From Mariannaea sp. PMI_226 (Eukaryota > Ascomycota > Sordariomycetes > Hypocreales > Nectriaceae), in the NCBI GenBank assembly GCA_024336345.1, contig JANFOG010000001.1, forward strand, positions 2,976,001-3,040,000: a DNA stretch of 64,000 nt, in the 5' to 3' direction. A model generated the notes under the pieces. The model saw only the letters and a list, made by a program, of their open reading frames with translations, searched no databases and was not told the DNA's origin. A program made the translations under genes and the position numbers. Below, one piece after another: positions 25,301 through 36,698 of the stretch (position 1 is its first letter; each line of letters opens with the position of its first letter).

Positions 25301-25960
25301 TGCTAATCACACATTGTATTTGTCAAGTCTCAGAGAAACGTGTGGCCCACTGAACACGGTAGTCGACTTGGACCTATCGCTTTTGATTACTATCTTAGCA
25401 AGGCTCGGCCAGGTACCTGGAGTTTCTTGAAAACTGGCCAGTCATTGGTATTGTTGAGTGCACACAGTAATCACATTCAGAGCGGAATGATGCGGTGATA
25501 CATGAACCCCATGTTCGGGATCCCAGGAAGAACATTAGTATCCGGACTGCACAGCGACATGGCCCAAGGGTGAATGTAATAAATCGAAATCAATTATATC
25601 TTCAGACGACTGTCTAATGCGGTATCCAATGTGCGAAATAGGAACAACTAACAAGAGCCAAACAATAAGGGCTTTCAGGAACGGTCTAAGGAAAGGGGGT
25701 ATCTATCTGTCCGCATAAGACAGCGACGGGTCTATCTATGCATCATGCGTGTGAAATCGCTGCTTGAAATCAATGGCCGCAATAACCAAAAAGGAGAGTA
25801 AAATAGGAAATCCTTCGCCTTCCCTCCCGTACAAAACTCTCTTTTACTACCCCTCAAGGCACCCCTCCTCCACCGGCGGCCTTGTACGGCCCGTCCCGAC
25901 CAACCAACCTGAAGTCTCTCTCTCCCACTTTCCCATCGGATGGACGGAGGGAGCTCCACT

Positions 25961-27962
25961 TCACCGAAACTGTAACCGAATGATCGAAAACAGCATGTTC
26001 TGCAACACATGAAGCATTACAGCGACACAGGTAGGCATCAACTCAGGCCAAACTGCCAAGTCGAGCTTGCCTTCCAGGCCGACGTCGACGCCGTAGAAGA
26101 GACGAATCAGACCTCGAACTGCAAGGCTGGCAACTAGTTCACAGGCCCACGTCACCATGGAGGCGTAGAAGGTGAGGTTGAAGTCATACGGCTCGTTCTT
26201 GTCGTCAAACGCGAAGTAAGGGTATACATCCTTGTTGGCGCCAAAGTGCAGCACAAGGATGCTTCCCAAGAACGTGACCATAGAGACGTTCTCAGCCAAG
26301 AAGCGGATGAATACATTCCGCGACTGCAGCTTCTGATAGGATCCGTACGTCTGTGTGTTGAGGCCCAGGATGGTGAGGATTTTGTGCCACAATCGTGTCA
26401 TCATGATGGGGGTAATCACCACCAGACCTGTTGACGAGAGGACCTGGAGGATGATGAACTGGCTTGGTGAGCGGAGGCGGGCGTACAGAGCACGGACATA
26501 TGTCTGGTATGTCAACATAAAGTATCTGCTTGTTGTGTTAGCAAAAGTCCAGGGGAGCGCAAAACCGAAGTATGTAACAATTTGGAGCAGGGACGACTCA
26601 CAGTTTGAAAACCCAGCTCAGCGGGTAACTTCCCACACGCTCGCCCTCTCTTATACCCAAAACCCACCCGGTCAAGGCATCCAATAAGTGAACCGTCACA
26701 ACCCAGCCGTAGACGTAAAGCACGGTCTCAAAATTATCATGCGGCAGTGTACGCAAGTAGATTTCGGCGTAGGCCTCTCCAATCACATACGCCATCAAAC
26801 CGACAAACAAGGCCACGCAGAACCAGAGAAAACGAACGAAGCTCGCCGGGAGCCAGCGACGACGCATTGCAACACCTTGCGGTCGAGGGTCTGGTTCCAC
26901 CTGAAGCATGCTCTCTGAATCAAACATATCCGCTGACACACCGCGCCGACGCCGGTCTCTACCGGACAGGGTATCAGGCTCACCGGTCCACCAGGAGGTG
27001 GTGAATATGCGCTGCGTCTCGGACAGCGAGTGGCGCAGACTTACATGGCGCTCATTTATTGTGAGAATGAAGAAGGCAATGGTGACTGGCATGGCCATAA
27101 TGATAAAAGACCATGAAATCCACGCCGTGTTGTGAGCCGTCAGGAAACGAGTAACGGGGGAGAGATAGATAGGCACGGGGATCGCAAGCGACATTATAGC
27201 GATGAGGGAAACGGTGAGCGGGAAACCTAGCGATTGCGGCCACCAATTCAAGCTGTAAAGGTTGAAGACCTTGGTTATCCAGATCAGAGCCGTGAGGTTG
27301 TAGAGACCATAGTATACGAAGAGGAAGAACCAAAAGTCGACTTGCACGCGAGCAGCACCGTGACCAGGAGCTTTGCCTCCGGGAGACTGACCGTCGCTAT
27401 CGTCCTCATAGTCTGGGAAAGAATACTGGGGGAATGGTATGGAACACCACACAACGGCCTTGAGGGTTGAATTGCCTGGTCAGCTTTGCGTTCTGCGGTT
27501 TTGGCGGTCACCAGAGAGGCGATGTAGATAGTCTCTCAAACTTACCATCACAGCTGGCATCAGTACCAGAAAGCCATACCGACTCCACCACTTGTCAACA
27601 ACCCGCCTGACAGCCGATTGCCTAGGCTCGACCCAGATGTCCAGCACCCACCGCTGCCAAGCGCGCTCCCAGCTCGTCAGCTCATCCTCCAGCTCGTCGC
27701 TGCTCGTCGTGCCGGACGCGTCCTGTATCAGCGACGCAGCGAGCGAGGCGCCGGCGCCGGCATATCCAATGTGCACGCTGCCACGGCCATCACCCAGGGA
27801 TCCAGACAGTAGGCTCAGACCAGGCACGAAGGTCTGGTTGGAACGACGCAGGCTGGCCTCTTGTCGCGGAGGCACGGCTCGGAAGCGCCCGAGCAACGGG
27901 GTGGTATCGTTGGGGCGGACATGCGACTCGGTGCCCTGCGTGAACTGGAAGAAGGTCGGCAT
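25961..27962 (-). CDS. Polytopic membrane protein of unknown function, 612 aa
   Basis: I do not recognise a named family. Exons are 27546-27962, 26602-27458 and 25961-26525; introns are 87 and 76 bp, and the joins preserve frame (total 1839 nt). The first intron's acceptor was chosen at CTCAAG/GCC because the nearby CAG would break the frame; it also makes one continuous hydrophobic helix across the junction (LMPAVM+AVVWCSIPF). The N-terminal about 125 residues are soluble and Ser/Arg-rich. Membrane segments follow at roughly residues 130-148, 180-204, 217-240, 250-273, 346-372 and 384-409, then about four more in exon 3, with an acidic loop (YEDDSDG) after the first. It lies in tandem with PEX2, about 0.9 kb downstream of that gene. 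The spread and length suggest a transporter- or channel-like fold, but no signature motif supports a substrate. Confidence 0.8.
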
Positions 27963-28858
27963 GTAAAGGTGTTTGTGCGAAGGGCGCAAGCGAGGGGAGG
28001 TGGCGCGTGGGAATGGGGAGATACGGTGGCACGTTGCAGTGATATCATCCGCGAGAACTACATCGGTCGAAGGGTGGAGGAGCTGGGGGAAACCAAGAAG
28101 GAAAACAAAAGGAATTGAGTGCTTTTCTGTATGTGGAAATCTTATTTCTTCGTTCGTTTGTTCGATCGGTTGGGCGGCAGGTTTTATTGATTTACGGCGT
28201 GTTTGTATTCTCACACAGCGAATTGTAGATTGCTTATCAAGGGAGTGTGTGTTGTTGACTATTGATAATCTTCCATCACAAGGTGGGAAACAAGACGCTG
28301 GGGATGGGTGCGGACCTGCCTCAGAGACAACCACCTAGGCAGGTTGCTCCAGTGTCGGTTGGGGCGAACTGGCAGCTTTAGCGCTCAACTTAGCGGCTGT
28401 AACGCCCCAAACTGTGCCACTGTACCCCTGGACTGACGCTGAGGGTGCCTAACGTTGTTGCATTTAGTGAGGTGTCAACTGAACATAATACCAATCGAGA
28501 AATGCCACAGGTGACCTGTCTTCTTCCTGCACCCATGACTTTGCAGACAAGATAGGAAGACTGGCTGACCTTTTTTATCATAACAGGTAGTTTATAGCTT
28601 ACTAACTTATACTGCCACGTTTTCGGATGATTGGAGGTCCTCTTTCCAAGCTTGAGATAATATACAAAATAATTTGACATTAGCATAGGTAGGTAATTTG
28701 TGTGTCCATACATGTGGATATGGACTCTGTACTCTGTACTCTGTACTCTGTACGGTGGTAGGTGTAGCTTAATATACAACAAGAAGAAAGAGAGAGAAAA
28801 TTAGGCTCAGCCAGGTCATCAGTTGACGCTTTTCACCCTCATCCATATTACTCTGCCA
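27963..28858. other. Intergenic region between PEX2 and the membrane protein gene
   Basis: About 0.9 kb holding the promoter of the membrane protein gene and the 3' end of PEX2, both on the - strand. A short tandem repeat lies inside (28724-28751). No discrete regulatory site could be assigned. Confidence 0.5.
28724..28751 (+). repeat. Heptamer microsatellite, 4 copies
   Basis: Four perfect tandem copies of ACTCTGT, located just beyond the PEX2 stop codon. Probably polymorphic in copy number. Confidence 0.9.
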
Positions 28859-30181
28859 TCATCGGTCAGAGTCAGTACTGCTCAATGCCTCCACCAGCGA
28901 TGCGTCATCCTTCTCGTCTACAAGAACCCCTCCAGCAATGTCATCCGAGAATGCCACGGTCTTGGCCGACGATGACTTTCCTGAAGGCTCTAGCACGTCT
29001 CCGTTCCACGGTTTACATTCTTTGACATGCTCGCCACATCGCAAACATGTCCAGCCTTCTCCTTCCTCTCGCTCGAGTCGAGTCGCGATGCACACGAAGC
29101 AGTAAATGCACCCGCAAGGGATGGTCTCGTAAGGGTTCGTTATGTCTGTCTGCGCGGAGCCGATGACACCGCTGGACGCTGCAACCGCCATGATCTCTGA
29201 CTCAGTTGAGGCGTTATTGTTCTGGTCCTGATAGCAAATGGCGCAGGTCCGCTCAGGGAGAAAGCCTAATTCTCCGTTGGACTTGTCTCCATCTTGCGGC
29301 CCTGTTCTTACCATATCCTTGGCTTTGCGCCACGTTCTCGTGATCCATCTCCTCCATCGCTGGATACCGATCAGCGGTAGCACGAAAAGGAGGAACTCGG
29401 TAAAGGCGTGCCAGACGAGCTGGCGGTTTAGATATTCAAACGAGACTTCGCGGCTCACTTGGCTCGTGGGTGGCGCCAGCCTCATCCGCAACACTCTGTC
29501 CAGCAGGGTCCGATATCGCCCGTGGTATAGGAATACTAGGAACGAGATAAATGCTGCGCCCGAGTACGTGTTCGACAGCAATGTAGTCAATCGTGACAGT
29601 CGTCGCAGTCTGGGGCTTGGCTCGTCGTAGCTATCCTCGCGTTCTACAAGCCAGTCCTCCCACCTTGTCCATGCGTAGCTTCCAAATACTGTGATCAATC
29701 CGTATAGCGACTTTTGCGCCTTGGATGGTGGCGTGAGGATGGGACCTTTCTTTCTTGCATCGGTAAATTTCAGGTTCTGGAGGGCGGCGCCGTATGTCGC
29801 ATCATGATCCCACACGGTCAGCTTGAAAAGAGCAGCCCTGAGGGCTAGCATGATCTCGGCCGACCAGTCATCGTGAAGGTGGCCACCGCCAAAGTACTTG
29901 AGGCCCTCGCAGACTTGGTCCTTGAGGATATCCAACAGCTCTCCATCGAGAAGCTCCGCATCGACCTGCCCTACGCGAAATTCCGGTCGGGTTCCCTCTC
30001 TCGTAGATATTGTATCCCAGGCCGTGCCCAGTCGGTTCAGGGGAAACGGAAGACGCTCGAGGTTGGCGCGGGTTCGGGAAGATTGCCGAGCCACAGCTGC
30101 TTGGGCAACGGCTTCTGCTTCGCGGGCCTGGCGACGGGCTGCGACGCGGCGCTGCGCTTGAACGAAGCTCGAGTCTGTCAT
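28859..30181 (-). CDS. pex2: Peroxin-2 (peroxisomal RING E3 ligase)
   Basis: Integral peroxisomal membrane protein. With PEX10 and PEX12 it forms the RING complex that monoubiquitinates the cycling receptor PEX5 so that it can be exported for further rounds of matrix protein import. One exon, 440 aa, ATG at 30181. The N-terminal about 45 residues are basic, with an Ala/Arg-rich helix. The Pex2/Pex12 N-terminal domain follows (about 50-280), with hydrophobic stretches such as GAAFISFLVFLYHG (about 208-221) and FTEFLLFVLPLIG (about 260-272). The C-terminal zinc RING spans about 313-382: C313 and C316, then C356, C358, C361, C364, and C379 and C382. A long insert separates the first two cysteine pairs. 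An acidic Ser-rich tail of about 55 residues ends the protein. It is divergent from the gene at 31812. Confidence 0.93.
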   Translation of the reverse strand: MTDSSFVQAQRRVAARRQAREAEAVAQAAVARQSSRTRANLERLPFPLNRLGTAWDTISTREGTRPEFRVGQVDAELLDGELLDILKDQVCEGLKYFGGGHLHDDWSAEIMLALRAALFKLTVWDHDATYGAALQNLKFTDARKKGPILTPPSKAQKSLYGLITVFGSYAWTRWEDWLVEREDSYDEPSPRLRRLSRLTTLLSNTYSGAAFISFLVFLYHGRYRTLLDRVLRMRLAPPTSQVSREVSFEYLNRQLVWHAFTEFLLFVLPLIGIQRWRRWITRTWRKAKDMVRTGPQDGDKSNGELGFLPERTCAICYQDQNNNASTESEIMAVAASSGVIGSAQTDITNPYETIPCGCIYCFVCIATRLEREEGEGWTCLRCGEHVKECKPWNGDVLEPSGKSSSAKTVAFSDDIAGGVLVDEKDDASLVEALSSTDSDR

Positions 30182-30496
30182 TGGAGGGCTATCATCGGGG
30201 GGGTAAGGCGCTAAATTGAGGACGAAGAGGTTGAATGAGGATGAGGAATTGGACGAGGATAAGTAGGAGGAGGAGAAGGACCGGAGCAGGCGAAGAATCC
30301 GGGGTTATGGTGGAGGAGCCACATGCGACAGTGCTCAAAGTAAAATGTCCCCAAATAGTATCGCGCCTCGGGTGGGTTGGATGGCAGCCGAGGTTTTGTC
30401 GGATAAGGCGAGACGGTACATACTAAAAAGACACCACAGGGACAGCTTTAGTACGCTGGGGGCTAGTTAGCATGCACATCCTGACTGACCCTCGCA

Positions 30497-30508
30497 GTGC
30501 CTAGGCAC
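30497..30508. repeat. Perfect 12-bp palindrome with CCTAGG core
   Basis: GTGCCTAGGCAC reads identically on both strands. It lies in the divergent promoter region, about 0.3 kb upstream of the PEX2 start. CCTAGG-centred palindromes recur in the gene-free DNA of this window. Confidence 0.8.
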
Positions 30509-30742
30509 CACAAGTAAAGGCACAGTAAATGCACATCAGTCGGGATAAAGGTACGTCATTGGTAGTATTGTTGAAAATAACTAGTACAACCCAGATTGTA
30601 CCTCAACGTATAAGCATACCTGGGCGATGCACTGCACCAGACCGTTCCCACTGACCATGTGAACTCGAGATCAAGTCACCTTATCTGACTATTCTTAAAT
30701 TTTATTTCTTTACTTGCGATCAGTATAGGTTTTATAATTGCT

Positions 30743-30748
<6 letters not shown>

Positions 30749-30779
<31 letters not shown>
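30749..30779 (+). repeat. 31-base poly-T run
   Basis: Longest homopolymer in the window, between the divergent PEX2 and 597-aa protein genes. Poly(dA:dT) tracts exclude nucleosomes in fungal promoters, so a structural role is possible (inference). The exact length may be a sequencing artefact. Confidence 0.9.
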
Positions 30780-31811
30780 CGGATACTTGACCTAGTTGAT
30801 TTTGTATAGCCATTGTTAATAATCGCATCTACGTTCGTGGGTGAGAGTGAGTTAGAAAGACTCTTTGATTGAGACAACGCGTTGCATCAGATGGATAGGT
30901 GCTCTAAAACATACTGATGGGGCTCACCGTAAACGGAAAAGAAACCTGGCGAATAAGTGAGAGTCAAAGAAGCCATAGAAGAATGGACTATAGATGCATG
31001 GAAACCACGTGGGAAACAGGCATCCACCAACATGTTGCAACGATTGATTCTGGATGCACTTCACGGTTGTACTACCCTGTACCTGAACCGTGGTGTTTTG
31101 GATGCTTCTAAGTGAGGCCGTTCACGCGCCCGAGTCATGGGGATCGTAGCGGGATTGGTGGACCACCAAACGGCCCCGACACCACTACTTCGTGCCCCAT
31201 CTGTCAATCGCCCCGGCCCCGCTCACTATATTGTACCGTTAGTTACATAAGTTGCCTTGGGTAGGTAGATACCTACTAGTGGTACATACCCAGGAGCCGT
31301 AGCTGGGAAGCTCCCCCCCCACCTTCATCGAGGCCCCCCCAGCTCAAGCCTCAACCCCAGGAACTCGCCGCCTACATCATCGTCCGCAGCTCATTTACGC
31401 GCCCGCGCCAAAAACAAACCATCACAGCGCGGACACAGTGACCTTGCGATAATCCTGGAACTTCGCGTTTGGTAAACAATCAGAAAATACTGATGACTCA
31501 CATATGTGCGACCAGCCGCCAACCACCGTGAATACATAGGTAGCTTGCAACCCCTGGTCCACCATCTCCACCGCCTGCCTACGCAGGAGGTACCAACCCG
31601 TCAATATAAAAGACGCCTTGCCGCTTCGTCGGCGCCTAGGCACCCGCGACCTTTGAATAGCCTCAATCGGCGTGGACTTGGGTCCTGTCGTGTTCGTTCT
31701 TTACCATTCCCGCTCGGCTGCGATCGACCGTGAACGCTCTCTTGAACTTCAATCTCCAGTTCACCTGTCCTGCGTCGCAAGTTGTAGGACTTAACGACGA
31801 CATTCTCTGCG

Positions 31812-33605
31812 ATGGCTTCGTCGTCGCCCAAGAATCATCACCCCCGGCCTGATGATTCTTGGCGTATGGTTGAAGGCGAAAACGACTCCTTCGATACAAG
31901 CATCTTGCCATCGCTTGGCGACTCACCTGTACCACCTTCATCAGGGTCTACCGGCTTGCCAACACAGCCATTCTCCCAGGATGGCATGAGCTTCGGTTCG
32001 CAGGATAGCATTCGGGATTTCGCCACCCATCAAGACGATGAGCAAGTCATCCTCCGCGAGCCCTTTCGTCCTAGTATGTCAGGCCTGAACATTAGCAATG
32101 GAGACGGCAAGTATAGATCGCCCGATCCAGAGTTCCGCATGCCCCGCGTGGATGTCCAAAGTGAAGGCACATCAAGTGGGAGAACGGTTCGAGGGGTGGG
32201 TATGGATTTTGGCGGAGGTGACCAACGAAGAATGATCAGAAGACGTGGAACAGACCCGACAGGCAGCCCATCCAAGCAAAGAAGCGACTGGAGGCGTTAT
32301 GACATGCGGGACCACGACGACTATCATCATAGACGGGATCATCGTCACGAGCGGAAAAGCCAACTGGAGCGGGAAGCCTCTGGTTCTATCTTCAACGTGC
32401 TGTATAACGTCCTCGCGTGGCTCCTGGGCGTCATAGCATTGGCTTTTGGCTATGCCCAGCGGCCCTTGGCTGTTCTTCTAGCTATTTATGTCTCGTTTGG
32501 AGGTATCATCATCGCACAGAACATGGCAAGCCGTTCAATAACATCATCTCTCTCTCCAATTTGCCGTTTACCCGGAGCATCTTTCTTTAACCTTCCATTC
32601 TGTCCGTCTCCCGACACCATAATCACAAATTCCAACGGACAAAGCCCGGCACCCGTCGAGTTTGATGACCTGATGGCGGTGCAAGCACAATTTGAACAGG
32701 TCCTGGAGAAGAGTTCCGATGGCATCTCGCTTCCCTTCGAGATGAAGCGTTCTGAGACTGCTATTCGCGATCTACGAACTCTCGTCCGCCACAGCGACCT
32801 TCAGGCCCGTGATGAACTTCTTCTCGAGTTCGACGGCTACGTCGATACAGCCCGCCAAACAGCCTCGGATCTGCAAAAGTTCAACACTCACGTTGGCTCA
32901 GCTGTCGATGCAGTCATAAGCATCAACCGCTGGACTTCTCGGTACATTGATACCTTGGCCCCTGAATCTGATGAAGATGTATCATCTGGTTCCCTCATCG
33001 GCTGGACGACATGGCTCTTCCACCCTTTTCAACCGGCAGTCGACCACATGTTCAACGAACGCATCCTGCTCAACAAATATATTGAACATACGTCCTTAGT
33101 TTCAGAGCGCATCTCCATTCTGATCCTCGAGGCTCAAGCTGTCCTCCGTCTTGTGACAAAGGCGGAAGACCACCTCTCTCTTATCTACGACATCTCTTCG
33201 CGCTCCTCGGCCGACACGGCTGAGCGCCGCGATTCCATCCTCGGGAGTCTCTGGTCCATCATCGGAGGAAACTCGGCCCAGCTCAAAAGCCTCTCCCAGC
33301 AGCTGGCGCTCCTGCGACAGGTTGATGGTCAGCGTTCAAGCACCGTCGCTCAAGTCAGCGCGCTCATCCTGGAGCTCGAGGCCATCCAGGCAGGTCTCAG
33401 CGACCTGCGCGACCGTGTCGCTGAACCAGCCCTACTGCAGGGCACAAACCGGCCGACTATTCCGCTGACTGTACATATTGAAACGATCGACCGTGGAGTT
33501 GAACGCCTCGAAGATGCGCGCCGACGAATCCGAGCCGCCGAGAATGACCGTCTTCGAGATGCTCTTGTCAAAGGTGGTCTTCGTTATGAGCGTGTAATTG
33601 ATTGA
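31812..33605 (+). CDS. Membrane protein of unknown function with coiled-coil-like C-terminal half
   Basis: I do not recognise a family. Single exon, 597 aa, ATG at 31812 in context GCGATGG. Residues 1-190 are polar, Ser/Pro-, Asp- and Arg-rich and probably disordered, with a His/Arg/Asp-rich stretch just before the membrane. Two adjacent hydrophobic helices occupy about 196-238 (VLAWLLGVIALAFGY and LAVLLAIYVSFGGIIIA), separated by a few polar residues, so they may form a hairpin. After a short segment with two Cys come about 300 residues of mostly helical, Leu/Glu/Arg-rich sequence that looks like coiled coil, with a terminal helix rich in Arg and Glu. A polar N-terminus, a hairpin and a long helical C-terminus are compatible with a membrane-anchored scaffold, for example at the nuclear envelope or ER. 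That is a guess. The gene is convergent with the PA-TM-RING gene. Confidence 0.8.
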   Translation: MASSSPKNHHPRPDDSWRMVEGENDSFDTSILPSLGDSPVPPSSGSTGLPTQPFSQDGMSFGSQDSIRDFATHQDDEQVILREPFRPSMSGLNISNGDGKYRSPDPEFRMPRVDVQSEGTSSGRTVRGVGMDFGGGDQRRMIRRRGTDPTGSPSKQRSDWRRYDMRDHDDYHHRRDHRHERKSQLEREASGSIFNVLYNVLAWLLGVIALAFGYAQRPLAVLLAIYVSFGGIIIAQNMASRSITSSLSPICRLPGASFFNLPFCPSPDTIITNSNGQSPAPVEFDDLMAVQAQFEQVLEKSSDGISLPFEMKRSETAIRDLRTLVRHSDLQARDELLLEFDGYVDTARQTASDLQKFNTHVGSAVDAVISINRWTSRYIDTLAPESDEDVSSGSLIGWTTWLFHPFQPAVDHMFNERILLNKYIEHTSLVSERISILILEAQAVLRLVTKAEDHLSLIYDISSRSSADTAERRDSILGSLWSIIGGNSAQLKSLSQQLALLRQVDGQRSSTVAQVSALILELEAIQAGLSDLRDRVAEPALLQGTNRPTIPLTVHIETIDRGVERLEDARRRIRAAENDRLRDALVKGGLRYERVID

Positions 33606-34446
33606 ATTTTTTTTTCTTGTGCATTGGATAAAATAGGAGTTTATTGGAGCGAACGTATTTATCGCGATCTGTTACTTTATTTTACTGCCTTTGACTTCGA
33701 GGTTTTCTTTTTCTTGGCTTGGGTACACAATGGGAAGCTGGAGGGAATTCATGCTGGAAATGAGAAATATCGGAATTGTACCAACTCTCTACATAGGTGA
33801 TGAGGTATTACTTTGGGCGTTTTGGGGGATATATCAGAGCCGAACACGCAATTATGAGAAACCACACAGATGTCGATTAGCTTCTACACAGATGTTACTC
33901 CTCCTTCTGCATGTTAGATGTTGAACTCTTTATCAGCTTTTGTACGGGTTTATTGCCCGCTCTTCAATGAAACATATGCTATGATACCTGCTTGGCCAGA
34001 AACTTATTGTACGTCCTGAGCCACTTTCACGATGTAATAGAAGCCCTTTCAATATGTGGAAAAAATCTCGCTTCTGCTTCAACACCTAGAAGATTCCCCA
34101 CGGGCGTGTTCCCAACGCCCTATGCCTCTATCCATTGATATAGCCCGTCATTGAGGATTCATATAGCTCTTAAGTCATAGATAAGGGTTGGTTGTCGTCC
34201 ATGCGCCCTGTAGCCAGCCCCAATCCAAATATACACAAACCAATCCGATTCGACGCCGAAAAAGAAACTGCCTCAAGATCCAGAAAACCCAATTCTCATA
34301 AATTGTAGTCGTAAAAAAGTCGCCTTGTCCAAGTCCTGTGGAAAATACCAATCCATGTAACCATGAAACGCCAATGCTATGCTGCTAGAGAGATGCGAAT
34401 ATGAGATACCGCCCAAGACCTAACAAACCAAAAAAACAGGCAAGCT
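33606..34446. other. Convergent intergenic region
   Basis: About 840 bp between the ends of the 597-aa protein gene and the PA-TM-RING gene. A T-rich run follows the first stop codon at once. No gene or RNA is supported; it should hold both 3' UTRs. Confidence 0.5.
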
Positions 34447-36698
34447 TTAGAAGTACCCAGGGAACAAATTTGCCAATCCGCGCCGCCCTTGCAGAAGTGT
34501 TAGAATCTTCCAAAACTCTAGCCAAAGGCGAAAATTACTTACACAATGCCCGCTGTTGATCGGGATCGTCAAACGGCGCGTTTTTGGCAGCAATCTGCCG
34601 CATACGTTCTCGGGCAAATGAAGACGGACTTGAGCGTCCTACTGTCATTGTGTTTTGGTTGATCGCTGTTGGGCTTGACTCTGAATTTTCTGGCTGTGTT
34701 GGAAGCAGATTCAGCGCTGGAGGAAGAATTCGTCGTCGTGATCTGTTTGTTCTTGCTGGCTCGGGAACATTGGTAATGACTGATATCTCCTCTGGTATTG
34801 AGCTAGAGGCTGAACCGGGGGGTGGGTTTGTGTGAATTCTCTGCTCGTTGTTGGTTATTGATGTCGATCCTTGAACAGGTTCGTTTCTGTGTGTTGTCAC
34901 TGGATTCAAAGTAACCAACCGCGACGTGACAGGGGGGGGAGTCGATGATGCCGCCGAAAAGAGTCGTTTCCCCCAACTTTTAATTATGCTATTGTGAGAA
35001 TCTTGCGATTGGTCATCGAAATCGACTCTTTCTCTGAGTCGTCTAAGTGCTCGCTCGCGGCGAACCATTCCATTTGTAATTCGTGGGCTATACCCCCGAG
35101 GTAACATGCTGTGTTTGCACATAGGACAGAGAGAGCTGTTTTGAGCAAGAAATTCGGTGATGCATTCTGGGTGAAAAATGTGGCCGCAGGGAAGCTCTTT
35201 GATGATGGTTCGCCTGTGTTCGAAATTAATGAGACAGATTTGACACCTAGGCTGATCGTTGGTAGCAGTTGTATCGCCAAAGCACCCCACACTACCTCGT
35301 TTGCTCCGAACGCTTGGTGTGGATCTTATGCTCCGTTGATCATGTCGTCGGCTGCTTCTTGGAGCTCGACCCGATCGAGGGGTTGGTGGCGATGTAGCCG
35401 TTTCTAGGTCGGCATTATACGTAAAGAGAGGAAATTCCCCTATATGGGCCATAGGGACTGTAACACGTTTGATACCCATAGCTTCAAGATCCACCTCGCC
35501 TGATTCGACTCGACGCTTTAGAGAAATTCGACGCTGTCGTTGTATGTAGTGCATGGTAAGGGACACGCCAGAGATAACGAGGAGGAGAGCACCAAGGACA
35601 ATGAGGAAGAAGGCCCAAAGGGACGGCATGTTAGCCTTATTTTGAAGGGTGAGTTCAGTCCAAACACGAACGTAATCCTTCGGGTTGGGGCCATATAGAG
35701 ATTCGATTTCGTCGCCATGTGGGATATCGGAGATGTGGCCCGAGTAGAGGCTAAGTTGTTTCATCATATCATGACCCTTCATACCCGAGACGGCAAAAAT
35801 TGGATATTTGTTGGTCTTGACCCACGCGCCGCCATCTTCGAGGTTCCAGACGGGAGAATCGGCATCTTGAGGTTTGTTGGACGAGTTATTCGGTTTGTAG
35901 AAGACAAAGGCTCGGATGGGGTCGGTCCGCGCAGAAGCCAAATAGGCGAGGGTGCAGTCGATACTGAACCAAGGGGCGATAGCGATTAGGTTGTAATTCG
36001 TTGGGGGAAGATTGCTTCGACGGGTAACATTTTTGGGTATGAAGTCGTACTGCTGTTTATCACAAGCTACGTCATGGTCGAGGTCGGGGACATATAGGAG
36101 GCCTTGAATAACGCCGTCCAAGGTATCGGCGTTGGTCGTGGTTAGGGTAGTAATGTTTGAAGTAATGTGTTCCTCGTAGGCGAGATGGCTCTATTCAAGG
36201 GGAAAGCCAGTTAGGTCAATTTGGTCTTCGAGGTATATTAGTCCAGGCATAGAGGGTTAGCGACGCACCGACAAGGCTGTGATGTTACGAATGATTGTCG
36301 ACGGAACCGTACTGGCGCCACTCCAAACCGGATTGCTGAAGAGGAGGCTTGTATACGGTTAGCACATTATGACTACAGTGATTGGGCGTTGTAGTAACGG
36401 TCAAAATCTGATATCGGCAGGAGTGGATGAACGAAGGGTCGAACGGTAGAAGGAGGGACTATGCCAAATAGCGAGGTCGGAAGAGGCGGAAAGCGACAAG
36501 AGATGCCAAGAGACTTACACGACATTCCGGATCTCAGTGAGCGCTAATCAAGGACGTCAGTTTCGAACGGTATTATCTGTCTTGGCGTCGCAAACTGGGA
36601 GCTAACTGGGGAAACCACAAACGAAGAGCTTGGGAGAGCTTTGAAGGGAAAAGCAAATAATCTGAACTTACACATTCTTCCAACACATTCTTAATCAT
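34447..36698 (-). CDS. PA-TM-RING-type E3 ubiquitin ligase
   Basis: Membrane-anchored ubiquitin ligase of the endomembrane/vacuolar type. Modelled exons are 36674-36698, 36519-36543, 36269-36347, 34543-36190 and 34447-34487; phases agree and give 605 aa. A lumenal PA-like region of about 230 residues, with many N-glycosylation sequons, precedes one transmembrane helix (LWAFFLIVLGALLLVISGVSL, about 232-257). A RING-H2 finger spans about 359-401, with C359, C362, C378, H380, H383, C386, C398 and C401, followed by a long Ser/Pro-rich tail. The frame also reads on to a stop at 34535, but GTAAGT there and an acceptor 55 bp on add a short last exon ending LANLFPGYF, which I prefer. The 5' end is uncertain: the donor of exon 1 is a weaker GTGTAA, exons 1 and 2 are only 25 nt, and no signal peptide is visible. 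The RING region is secure; the start is not. Confidence 0.8.

Larger units (their letters stand above)
19588..25960. other. 6.4-kb gene-free region
   Basis: No supported gene. The part nearest 19588 is purine-rich on the + strand, which is pyrimidine-rich in the sense of the APRT gene and probably its leader. Several frames of 60-158 codons occur on both strands, but they mostly start at non-ATG codons, overlap each other, and lack any recognisable domain. A 19-A run sits at 22319-22337. I found no tRNA, 5S rRNA or transposon signature by eye. Confidence 0.45.
30182..31811. other. Divergent promoter region, PEX2 / 597-aa protein
   Basis: About 1.6 kb between two divergent genes, so it carries both promoters. 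It contains a 31-T run (30749-30779), a perfect 12-bp palindrome (30497-30508) and T-rich DNA. No coding frame is supported. Frames of 60-75 codons in 31422-31831 overlap the leader of the + strand gene. Confidence 0.5.
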
